A stretch of 59,222 nucleotides of DNA from a virus, in IMG/VR virus record IMGVR_UViG_3300043411_000192, positions 1 to 59,222 of that record, one strand, 5' to 3'. The notes under the pieces were generated by a model, which saw only the letters and a list, made by a program, of their open reading frames with translations, was not told the DNA's origin and searched no databases. Both the position numbers and the translations under genes were made by a program. Below are positions 53,601 through 59,222 of this stretch, piece by piece. Each line of letters starts with the position of its first letter. Position 1 is the first letter of the stretch.

Positions 53601-54914
53601 GTTGGGTCTATTAATAGTGAGATTGCGGCGATAGATGTTCAAATAGAAGCTGCTGCGGCTGCCCAGGATTGGGTTGCTGTAAATAATCTTAATGCACAGA
53701 AAGCGCAGAAATACGAGGAACTGAGAAAGCAGTATGTTTCAGAGGCTAATGCTGTCTCTCAGCTTAACGCTGGACTTGCCACTATCAATGGTGACCTAGT
53801 AGGGGCTGCTCTATATGCTCTACAAGAGGCAGACAATAATGTTAATGCTGCCCGCTCTCCCGAAGAGAAGGCTTCTGCCCTACTTGCTCAGGCTCAGGCA
53901 CGAGACAACCTAAGAAAGCAACAGCTAGAAGATCAACTTGCTCCTTACAGCGTGTTCGCTGCATACCTAGAAGGAGAGGGAGATAGTCTTAACGCTGCAA
54001 TCACTCGTCAGAAGGAAGCTCAGATTCGTCTGGACAATGCCAAGGGACCACAGGAGCGTGCGGCTGCTGAGGTTGCGAAGCTTGCTGCTGACCAGCAGGT
54101 ACGTCAGGAGAGAGCAACAATTAGAGATGCTTCTTACGCTCTGTTCTCTTCAGAAATCGCAGGTAACGATCCTGTTGCTCAGGCAAAGGTTGCTGAAGCT
54201 CTAGCTAGACAGCAATTGAAAGATGCTCGTGGTGTTGTTGAAAAGGCTAACGCACAGGTCAACCTAAATAACGCTCAAAAGGCATTGAACGATGCCATGA
54301 ACGAAGCTAGATACTCAGTCTACAACCTACGCCAAGCTGAACTACAAGCTATGGATGATGACGTAGGCGCTGCTCAACTTGCTGCTGAACTAGCAAGAAT
54401 CCAGCTTAACGATGCCATCAAGGCTGGTGCAGGAACCGCTGCAATCAACCAGCTAAGAGGTCAGGTTATCACAGCCGACAAGGCTGCTCGTGATATGGTA
54501 ATCAACGAGAAGCTAGATGAATACAAGTGGCTACTTGACATGGGACAGATCACTCAGTCTCAATACATCAAGTATCTAGAGTCACTACAGTCAACTCTAG
54601 CTCCTGGCTCTAAGCAATTCAAGGATCTAGCTCTTACCATTAAGCAACTTAAAGATGGTATCTCTAGTGATCTTCAGGCCAATCTACCTACATCATTGAG
54701 ACTTCCGACGTTATATGAAGTAAGAAGATTCGATCAGACTGGTGCTTCTTCTGGCGGTGCAACTGCTGGAATAGGTTATCAGGACAATCGACAGGTAAGT
54801 ATTCAGATCGAAGTGAACAACGCAGATCAAGATACTCAGGGTATCGTGCTTCAGACTATCGAGGAAGCTCTTGGTACTGGACGAAACGGATACGGATCGA
54901 GAAGATATGGCTAG
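44607..54914 (+). CDS. Giant tail tape measure protein
   Basis: A 3435-residue protein that sets tail length and passes into the host on ejection. At about 1.5 angstrom per residue it predicts a tail near 0.5 micrometre. Residues about 1860-2180 match the TP901 tape-measure core (EELQVALAKLESQF, LVEKQVASAAKLAQTVG, RSGRSGAALAESFGRV). Hydrophobic segments lie at about 2210-2230 and 2315-2340. The N-terminal third is charged helix interrupted by a folded insert at about 297-462 resembling DUF3626, and about 1273-1322 looks like a winged helix. Residues about 2910-3300 hold several related helical repeats of about 60-70 residues. Codon use in about 45500-47150 is more AT-rich than elsewhere in the gene. 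Confidence 0.9.
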   Translation: MANNKVMIDLLVNPKTAKAGLNELESYLNKLQRSAGGSSTAKVAQLPREAKSRLLDTKQVVNGKDTAELKKQEQLLMRMARERGKLLGLAQAELTVAAKAAGKQASSIEVGKLKKVSSAAFATSLGLDALPVAIQKEFDKVAQQTRLAVNKAVGKLSGVAAQKEFRTQSNQILNEVGVTKPTRVRSAARVAAETPRRVAGTPTPQQERPKKVRSAKPLDTSTSDSRTQKAADSNAKDAERSAASQKASRQRSDKALAAKAASDERAAKLSSQREKSGERAAKKAEAGLGTTSKVESPKWRGNFPKEQVAAAQKNAEKLLATRIPVDALDDVLKNGLKTQFEDIRTQGGNSKGARDRTESFWGVPKDARPDQRPKYGFLADKKGLSKTSGYGQVLLNLELDPGQVSVTLGDSGSDVPSDVVSLKDFKEKEYDDLARYSNPRDDYIETQMRGNIGREQIKSVEFLPEAMATKADLNKLLDVADVANRAGLPLKVTQQPGDILEPAQNTQQRLSGVVEALKAKGLDIELTPLNEAVERFGTKLKSVTDLPSKALAPIYAEDAAKIPSQVEGFQKDIDQDTRFSKAKEAEEVKQVAAEKRVTKATEKEAQILAAKTSAAAQAPAQTAAPQQSLIPEQRPVKDINAETMAKLKALQDEYLQTWKKKVILERAGQESRNKVYQIEKQIEVTKDQERITALKALRSREQSIQKSITAESRKVGDAIDSIREEAFTLPDIDQSEKFMSNYPAREIFQSQAGTLERKAREQLEQEAGLTKGVKTNFDAEIEAELKKQLGDEKTLTNLTETEVSIRRRSVGSELATTKASRRRAEALKVDEVIPPTPRRADIVPTAPPPVIEAQSVTKAEKRRIVQGRGQERADYFARGSRGVDPIVVDGEERKALEAKTRERVASETQADVATRGAASLQQLEALEAAEAAKQLAAERQITAVVEQEAIDRKTFYSRGGRTRAETNAAERERRAGVRADQGDYVKDLEDQYGPQVVKEAKVRRKAEFPDFRQGLQQQLDDVTEDFIKTYSGGLRGDVEKVNPRTNKKYKVREDPLGEVRRTVQDGLAHTLGAEYDFIKSDLIEAYAPAPGRKGVKSDRLRLFEKYSKEFSIGLESFGDPLLDSLNPEDMMQQLQQIETLRQQVRAPNKAQPDLGTYAARIEQEKADIADQQQKARLAEAEKRQRAYENDDRQARRSDDTERRAIRDIPDAPVRKGGAFDDAESRSLLAAANSQMAEEWTEQVAYERVTTAAVKSVADTQQTRAVLNKKITAAQAKALDIINTTPGITSDELRNRGVRSSTLTSLQEKGLVSRSGEQYNTTNIADDEDGLVSALQRKIRALNAQATVLENKLTPFTVAENELIKALHNKANALNNQTAASKKSNPFDAPEPSKKSKRGSSGDEDSEPRKQPDGIPFPNVNEDFDPEDGWNATQAAMQKVNAAWMQQATLLELYNTEIQPLMAQQFAAYQAVTLALTKQLAGATMMDIANDPNGLGAMYAQGLTDTRIADTELRGLSAEQIAGDPATAKRLIEAEGKLAGLTNEEATRRAEHILKSPQLLKSEIELILVNQKVAAARAALLNSPQFRDNYIGSKVAERAPKFVLDTDVQAALGDREDVKDARARRRVQNNTARAETTRRVQNDPALASEDLAAAVSLHLSRVQSSSAKWLQIASYSSVIATDAAEEKAARDKLTKAINDEYFMRKASNEGLTPNAATGRGLADVEKLEEKAGTRSAIADDDTLEARYVRSQVDLIEANNKLAAKVEALAASTPSILQSRLEKVTAQRTSKIDLEEAYLATPEGQDEVRRRAALNQQRRQLTGTTRETPYQKAKANPGEFFGGGALSSLRYGLPSMLLYGAGSGLMNTIREAEELQVALAKLESQFNAVFQGQDFAPVRQQILDVAQDTGLAADEIANLQIQITGAFSGKDTKGKQISIGGDSGQVLVEKQVASAAKLAQTVGLPLAEITDGLTAASLAFDTSFEKIGDVALAIEQESGVLAKETISFIGDIAPVAQEAGYSLEEFASIAAVAQQRSGRSGAALAESFGRVIPAITEQKDKLLELASIAPSLGGDEFVDAIRSSDPKAILDAIGRSYAGLNKEAQQTIVTLLGGRREAQALIPALANQGLTDRLEDVAKNSAGTLDERFQKIKTTITNTLQRITELVRQVGVELLEAGFADAFLNALKGAKLFLNILTPVAKIISTINDAFGGLPVQILLGVAALKVMQALLTKTAADGTTSLIGGRVTNSIFGPQGLLQNATAGYSGGFKNNFRQGVLQSRGISPTSAAGQSLRTSSLLGSAGLGGGIKATGRGALSVLGGGSVALGAGFVGITALAALYGKVNSEIDKSEAQLQELRDEIEQGNENIDLEDVDLRSDRIADLTARAESESKRVEEWYEGWNGFLIQLGVVQSKAEILATEAQVLENFDTKTNEFFQYADTTTLKATSELVRPKLGRPTGNFRDAITGSGGIFGSEGTKKFVYDKEGEIRRDTSETGAEANQIKLKEDEQRFIEESARLAGVKVPELDPRIVSLLLDPGNNPGELIKEAAEGNGKYAEYGEKFVEQAGVVRKAFADAGYSDKEIANFIESAKGTDLSPIEANALNLEQIKAAFDVGVISFDEYARRLREKLDQRRQILASGDQTEASELEMLQVAQQEAELNKQLSESVLAGQERLQAIDDAYGTGQNNTDARTLMVNLDNLNNPNFQDKDLRLQAALNVIEAQKRIDIDLALATGSIDEVLKVLNEGSKVNATARSVIAFNQLEQSQTFKDARGELIKAFRYLFDLDVTSADIDKFYQTIFTDVFDDGALNAENSANLQTRLDDVIGQINAKGFDPDSDAGEAALTAFDSFIQLLNFSGVSREKLLEALKRNSQYANMTPEQLNAELDAILSAQILPDPAAVAKANRDTALGDINDAFTPSRTSAESNSVAQALYAKQQADAELAYLKDPKNGATQKEINDAIQKQQEAENELAAAFASAASSMFDLAATEQRIAGDIVGSINSEIAAIDVQIEAAAAAQDWVAVNNLNAQKAQKYEELRKQYVSEANAVSQLNAGLATINGDLVGAALYALQEADNNVNAARSPEEKASALLAQAQARDNLRKQQLEDQLAPYSVFAAYLEGEGDSLNAAITRQKEAQIRLDNAKGPQERAAAEVAKLAADQQVRQERATIRDASYALFSSEIAGNDPVAQAKVAEALARQQLKDARGVVEKANAQVNLNNAQKALNDAMNEARYSVYNLRQAELQAMDDDVGAAQLAAELARIQLNDAIKAGAGTAAINQLRGQVITADKAARDMVINEKLDEYKWLLDMGQITQSQYIKYLESLQSTLAPGSKQFKDLALTIKQLKDGISSDLQANLPTSLRLPTLYEVRRFDQTGASSGGATAGIGYQDNRQVSIQIEVNNADQDTQGIVLQTIEEALGTGRNGYGSRRYG

Positions 54915-55320
54915 GTCAGCATGGAGATTTATTGACCCAATCACGACTGAAGAATATGCATGGCCGGTTAATCCTCGTGAGGATTCCGGCTCGCATACTA
55001 TCACTCGTTCTACTAACTATGCTTCTGTTGCTGCACAGCGTAGAACTTCTGCAAATGTTGACACTATAGATACGGTCATTCATCAAAAGAATATGGAACA
55101 ACAGACCTTTAGTTATACTGGTTATGTATATAATCAACAGCAGTATGATGCTTTAGAATCTTGGGCATCAAAGGATTATGCCGTTGAATTATATGACGAC
55201 CTTGGTAGAGGGTTCCTTATCTACACAACAGATATAAGTTTTTCAAGGGTTCGTTCTAATCAGAATCCGTATAAGCATGATTATACTTTTACTGGAATCA
55301 TTTTGGAAAGAATAGTATAG
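54907..55320 (+). CDS. Distal tail protein-like, paralogue of 58425 gene
   Basis: A 137-residue protein, ATG 54907 overlapping the tape-measure stop. Its pattern (WRFIDPITTEEYAWPVNP, then FSYTGYVYNQQQYDALESW, YDDLGRGFLIY, then KHDYTFTGIILE) aligns with the 58425 product. Position after the tape measure and the beta-sandwich pattern suggest a Dit-like hub or minor tail protein. Confidence 0.65.
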   Translation: MARSAWRFIDPITTEEYAWPVNPREDSGSHTITRSTNYASVAAQRRTSANVDTIDTVIHQKNMEQQTFSYTGYVYNQQQYDALESWASKDYAVELYDDLGRGFLIYTTDISFSRVRSNQNPYKHDYTFTGIILERIV

Positions 55321-55329
55321 GAGTTTATT

Positions 55330-57315
55330 ATGAGTTGGCCCCCATTTGGATATCCATTTACAGACGGCGTTAAAGACGTAGAAGCTGCTGACGTTAATGA
55401 TATTGTTTCTCAGCTTGTTGCCCACTTGGCTGATGTTACTAGCGTTCATGGCATTACCGATACTGGTAATCTTGTTACTTTTTCTGGCGGTGGAGATTTA
55501 GAAGAACTAGCTGAAGACATTGTTGCTGCTATGTTCTCTTCAGGAACGCACACAGGGCTGTCTGTTAGCTACAATGATACTACTGGGGCACTGAGCTTAA
55601 CTGTTACAGGAACGGGCGCCACTGGGCCACAGGGGCCACCTGGGGCTACTGGTCCACAAGGCTTCACTGGTTCTCCCGGCGCTAGTGTTCAAGGTGCTAC
55701 TGGTGCTGGTGTAACAGGCGCAACAGGACCTATTGGTAATACTGGTGTACACGGATTTACTGGACCTACTGGTGAAACCGGTCCTCAGGGTTCAACTGGT
55801 GCTACTGGCGCTCCCGGTAGTCCCGGTGGTGCTTCTGGTCCAACCGGCCCAACTGGTGTCCAAGGGGCTACTGGCGCTCAAGGTACGACAGGTACAGCAG
55901 GTACAGATGGCGCTACAGGTGCTACTGGACCGATTACCGATCTAACTCCTTCGGACGCTTGGTCTGGCTCAAGCGTATCGTACAGTGTTGGCGATGTTGT
56001 TATGTATATTTCGGTTTCGCCACCATTTACTATTAGCACTTGGTATTGCTACAACGCTCACACTTCTAGTGGTACTAACTTCCCAACTATAAGTGGTGAC
56101 GGTGCTGCTTATTGGACAGCTTTATCTACACATGCCCCCGGCGCTACAGGTTCCACGGGACCAGTAGGTGCTTCGGGTTCACCCGGCGGCGCAACAGGAC
56201 CAACTGGTCCCGTCGGTTCTACAGGTTCTCCTGGTGGCGCTACCGGGGCTACAGGACCCGGTGGCGGAGCTGCTGGCTTTGTTTATAACTCGGCTCTTAC
56301 TCCAAGTGACAATGTATTCGATGACTGGTCCACTTTAATGACTGCAATCTCAACTATCGAGAACCCAGTTGAAATCTTTATTCAGCAATCTGAGGTTATT
56401 CCATCAGGCACTTGGGATCTTACTAATGTAACTATCACTGGTATGTTTGATTTCACAGGCACTCCAGCAACAACGGCTTTGCTCTGCGAGGATGGCGCAG
56501 TTATAACAGGCAACCACATCACTCTTCGTAATATGACTTTGCAAACAGAGTCAACAGACTACGTTTATGTTGTTAGTGGCTACGCTTACTGGTACCTAGA
56601 TGGGGCAACAATCCAGTCTTCTGGTGATCCTTTCTTCCATGTTCCGCTAGCAGATATTCTAGTAGTAAATGTAGATAGACTATATAGCGATACCGCAGGT
56701 TTTAAGTCTGAGGGATCATTCAACCAACCTGTTCTTGAAATTAATGGAACAGCAGGATTTAACTTGGGTGATAAGACTATCATTGACACCGATACTGTGA
56801 TTGGTGATGGCTTCTTAGCAATAATTTGTTCAGAAACAGGCACAGCTTCGTTGGGGGAGCAAAATACTTACACCGGAACCTTTGACTTTGATGCACATGA
56901 ATCAAACCCAGGTATGTCTCAGTTCATTACTAAAGATATGTTGAGAGTTACATATCCACTAACAACTAACAACATTGAAACCGCAGCAGGTACAGATGCT
57001 GTGCTTACGGTTACGGGTTCTCAAGCCGCAGGTAAGATCACTATTCTGGCTGGTACGGCTTCTCTTTCTGCTGGACTACAGGCTTCGATCACTCAGGCTA
57101 ACTGGTTCCAATGGGGGCCACAGATGGTAGATACATTTACAGATGTGGATATTGCTGTAACGTTAACTCCTGCCAACGCAGCGGCAGCAGACTTCACAGG
57201 TGTATACGTCACAACAACTGCTGGGTGGATGGAGATTAGAACTACAGCAGCATTCACAGCGGAAGAAACATATGAATGGTATTACCAAGTAATTGATAGT
57301 AGCGGCTGGGTGTAA
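55330..57315 (+). CDS. Collagen-like tail fibre protein
   Basis: A 661-residue protein. Residues 1-95 form an N-terminal attachment domain with [13 protein letters not shown]. Gly-X-Y repeats (about 97-200 and about 275-315) are split by a small beta domain (about 205-270). From about 318 there is a beta-helix-like region with [17 protein letters not shown], then a C-terminal beta domain. It is encoded throughout in AT-rich phage-type DNA, unlike the fibre at 36346. Probable receptor-binding or side fibre at the tail end. Confidence 0.75.
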   Translation: MSWPPFGYPFTDGVKDVEAADVNDIVSQLVAHLADVTSVHGITDTGNLVTFSGGGDLEELAEDIVAAMFSSGTHTGLSVSYNDTTGALSLTVTGTGATGPQGPPGATGPQGFTGSPGASVQGATGAGVTGATGPIGNTGVHGFTGPTGETGPQGSTGATGAPGSPGGASGPTGPTGVQGATGAQGTTGTAGTDGATGATGPITDLTPSDAWSGSSVSYSVGDVVMYISVSPPFTISTWYCYNAHTSSGTNFPTISGDGAAYWTALSTHAPGATGSTGPVGASGSPGGATGPTGPVGSTGSPGGATGATGPGGGAAGFVYNSALTPSDNVFDDWSTLMTAISTIENPVEIFIQQSEVIPSGTWDLTNVTITGMFDFTGTPATTALLCEDGAVITGNHITLRNMTLQTESTDYVYVVSGYAYWYLDGATIQSSGDPFFHVPLADILVVNVDRLYSDTAGFKSEGSFNQPVLEINGTAGFNLGDKTIIDTDTVIGDGFLAIICSETGTASLGEQNTYTGTFDFDAHESNPGMSQFITKDMLRVTYPLTTNNIETAAGTDAVLTVTGSQAAGKITILAGTASLSAGLQASITQANWFQWGPQMVDTFTDVDIAVTLTPANAAAADFTGVYVTTTAGWMEIRTTAAFTAEETYEWYYQVIDSSGWV

Positions 57316-57318
57316 GCC

Positions 57319-58425
57319 ATGCCGTTAACATCTAGTCAAGTTGGAGATATCAATAAGGCATACATTCTTGATGATTTTATTACATCAAATGGTTCCATCA
57401 CGCCAAACAACATGTATAATAGATTTCCAGACTACTTTAGACGAGATGCTGCATTCTATATAGACAACACAACGTATGACCCTAGATACAATAACTATAA
57501 TATTGGAAATCTATATGTTGACAGTGGTAATCTCGGTTGGGTGACAAACACTACAAATCCTAATGATTATCAAACAGTTACATTTGGAAGTACCGCACTG
57601 CTCGGAGCTAACTATCTTCAGGTGAATGAAGCGCAGCGAGGCGAGCTTTCTACGTCTTATGGTGGAAATATCATTTGGAAAATGTTAGATTTAACTGTTG
57701 ATCTTTCCTATGCAACTGGATTCACTAAAATTATACCACTTATGGCTAATACCAGAGAGAGCATTCAAGCCACAGACAGAGATAATCCCGGATGGAGAGC
57801 ACAGATAGAGGGTGGTGGTGCTTTGATAGAAGTTATGCCGGGTAGCGGTTTAGAGTGGACTGGATTAAGTGCTCAGTTTACGGCGGGCCTTATCATTAAC
57901 AATTCGAATCCACTTATAGAAGAATTTCTGAGTACCATGTTTGGTTACGTGCCTAAAAATTTAATAAGTATAAGTTGTACGGGACAAGAAGCAACAGGTG
58001 TTGGTGATTTACCAGAAAATGCTGTTGGAGGCGTAACCTATTGGGCTAATAGTAGAATTATTCCTATAGATTCTGAAGTTGTAAGTATATATGTTGAAGC
58101 TACCACTCACAAAGCTAGCGGTGTTCAGTATGAAATTCTAGTCAATGGTTCTCCAGCAAATAGTGTTCAGGTACCATGGGATCTTGTGTTAGAAAATGTT
58201 GGTGAACTACCTCCCGATGCGAAGATCAGAAAATCCATAGCCACACCCAATAGACTATCTATTAGAAATCGTAGATTTGAATATAATTGGTATGATAATG
58301 ATATTTCTTATACCCTGTTAAGTCCAGCCTATGCAGAAACTATCTATCATAAAGCTGGGATCGGTATAGGTTCAGATGCTGGATATTACAATGGAAATAC
58401 AGGTTGGAAAGTAGGAGCAATATAA
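57319..58425 (+). CDS. Hypothetical tail protein
   Basis: A 368-residue beta-rich protein, ATG 57319 three bases after the previous stop. No family motif is recognised; Asn/Tyr-rich loops (YDPRYNNYNIGNLYVDSG) are typical of phage structural proteins. It lies between the collagen-like fibre and the second Dit-like gene and probably forms part of the tail tip. Confidence 0.6.
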   Translation: MPLTSSQVGDINKAYILDDFITSNGSITPNNMYNRFPDYFRRDAAFYIDNTTYDPRYNNYNIGNLYVDSGNLGWVTNTTNPNDYQTVTFGSTALLGANYLQVNEAQRGELSTSYGGNIIWKMLDLTVDLSYATGFTKIIPLMANTRESIQATDRDNPGWRAQIEGGGALIEVMPGSGLEWTGLSAQFTAGLIINNSNPLIEEFLSTMFGYVPKNLISISCTGQEATGVGDLPENAVGGVTYWANSRIIPIDSEVVSIYVEATTHKASGVQYEILVNGSPANSVQVPWDLVLENVGELPPDAKIRKSIATPNRLSIRNRRFEYNWYDNDISYTLLSPAYAETIYHKAGIGIGSDAGYYNGNTGWKVGAI

Positions 58426-58880
58426 TGGCTAAATACGGAACATTCAAATATGGTGACGGAACTCTTTACGGTGATGGAGAGGCTATTTTTCCTATTCCCG
58501 GTTTGACTAGGGTGCCTTGGATATTAAAGGATCTTGCAGGGAACGACGAATATGAATTCGCTGTTAATCCCCTAGATGCTGATGTGCCTGTGGCTAAGAA
58601 GTCTGTCTCTACAAATTATACGTCAGCAGGGTTAGCCATCAACTGGGAAGGTCGAGAGCAACCTCAAACCATGTCCTTCTCCGGTACCATTCTTACCGAA
58701 GAGCATTATGAGATTATGATTGAGTGGGTTAATAAATCTACTCAGGTTAATATTTCTGACGACCTTGATAGAAAATATTGGGTACTGTTGACTTCTTTTT
58801 CTCCTAAAAGAGTTTATGTTCCAGAGTATCCTTGGAGGCACGAATATACCGCCGAGGCAACAATTCTATCTTGGAACTAG
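58425..58880 (+). CDS. Distal tail protein-like, second paralogue
   Basis: A 151-residue protein starting in TAATG overlap. FSGTILTEEHYEIMIEWVN, then ISDDLDRKYWVLLTSFSPKR and WRHEYTAEATIL align along most of their length with the 54907 protein. The N-terminus carries a YGTFKYGDGTLYGDG segment absent from the paralogue. Probable Dit-like or minor tail protein. Confidence 0.65.
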   Translation: MAKYGTFKYGDGTLYGDGEAIFPIPGLTRVPWILKDLAGNDEYEFAVNPLDADVPVAKKSVSTNYTSAGLAINWEGREQPQTMSFSGTILTEEHYEIMIEWVNKSTQVNISDDLDRKYWVLLTSFSPKRVYVPEYPWRHEYTAEATILSWN

Positions 58881-58893
58881 CATCTCATAACTA

Positions 58894-58912
58894 GTCGTAA
58901 TATAGAATAGGA
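58894..58912 (+). promoter_or_regulatory. Recurrent phage promoter motif before last gene
   Basis: GTCGTAATATAGAATAGGA shares TATAGAATAGGA with the 43365 copy and starts 40 bp before ATG 58934. Confidence 0.6.
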
Positions 58913-58933
58913 TGCAAAGGAAATAGGAGAAAA

Positions 58934-59222
58934 ATGAGATTTACCCCAAGTATTTTTGATGGTGCAAAATCTAGAAACTTTATTGGTAATAATGCCAATC
59001 ATGGACGTGTGACTGTAGATCCTTACTGGCAGCTAAAAACAACGCCCCCAGTTTACGGTTCTTCTTATCGTGGACCCTTCCGTTATTACACTGACGGCGC
59101 TCCTATTGAATATGAAGTTCCTTCTATTAAGACTATCTCTTGGAATAGATCGAACACGCAGGATCTAGCTTCTTGTAATATCTCCATGTATAATACTTGG
59201 CACAATCTGAATGAAGAAGAAC
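58934..59222 (+). CDS. Minor tail protein, C-terminus outside window
   Basis: ATG 58934 follows AAATAGGAG. The first 96 residues are visible: RFTPSIFDGAKSRNFIG, then FRYYTDGAPIEYEVPSIKTISW and ASCNISMYNTWHNLNEEE. The pattern of a beta-rich start with an isoleucine-rich strand and a short NISMYN motif fits minor tail or tail-hub proteins that follow Dit, but no firm family is assigned. It runs off the window. Confidence 0.6.
   Translation, partial: MRFTPSIFDGAKSRNFIGNNANHGRVTVDPYWQLKTTPPVYGSSYRGPFRYYTDGAPIEYEVPSIKTISWNRSNTQDLASCNISMYNTWHNLNEEE

Noticed and set aside
1-59222. Integrase, attachment site, tRNA genes or CRISPR array
   Set aside because: I looked for recombinase motifs, cloverleaf structures and spaced direct repeats and saw none. 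Lifestyle cannot be decided from this window alone.

Overview
The window is a 59.2-kb piece of a tailed double-stranded DNA phage genome with siphovirus-type architecture. Visible in order are terminase, portal, protease, scaffold, capsid, neck proteins, tail tube, frameshifted tail-assembly chaperones, a giant tape measure and distal tail genes. No sheath, integrase, tRNA or CRISPR array was seen. Most of the phage DNA is AT-rich, but the leftmost gene and several blocks of the fibre region are strongly GC-rich. This fits a phage of a high-GC host, perhaps an actinobacterium, that exchanges fibre DNA with GC-rich relatives. The host assignment is inference.

Layout. 1-589: two leftward genes. 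671-3487: rightward lysis operon with an intein-split M15 endolysin and a DUF192 protein. 3499-5671: leftward genes, including an intein-containing metallophosphoesterase. 5672-6306: non-coding stretch with two consensus promoters and a candidate structured RNA. 6307-11110: FliA/WhiG-like sigma factor and both ribonucleotide reductase subunits, the large one with an intein. 11107-12556: winged-helix protein, holin and a NinG-like protein. 12549-18411: a tightly coupled cassette of glycosyltransferases, methyltransferases and an RmlD-like reductase. 18461-29735: packaging, head and neck genes, with an intein in TerL. 29738-39750: fibre island with collagen-like proteins, an esterase and a GC mosaic. 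39772-44555: neck protein, GIY-YIG endonuclease, tail tube, HNH endonuclease and chaperones with a -1 frameshift. 44607-59222: a 3435-residue tape measure and distal tail or fibre genes, running off the window.

Regulation. Three promoters match the host consensus (TTGACA, 17 bp, TATAAT or TATACT). They precede the leftward operon, the non-coding RNA and the sigma gene. A different motif, about GNCGAT-N3-TANNAT followed by AGGA, recurs roughly 35-65 bp upstream of at least ten genes or operons, mostly late ones (lysis, terminase, scaffold, post-capsid, tail). Its GCCGATAA-like half resembles the -10 element of FliA/WhiG sigma factors. A cascade from host-type promoters to phage sigma to late genes is therefore a coherent hypothesis.

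Other highlights: six homing-type elements (four LAGLIDADG inteins, one GIY-YIG, one HNH); an RNR intein ending in Gln; an endolysin split by an intein; a tail-tube gene whose best start codon is ATC next to a homing endonuclease; and DUF3626-like and winged-helix-like segments embedded in the tape measure.
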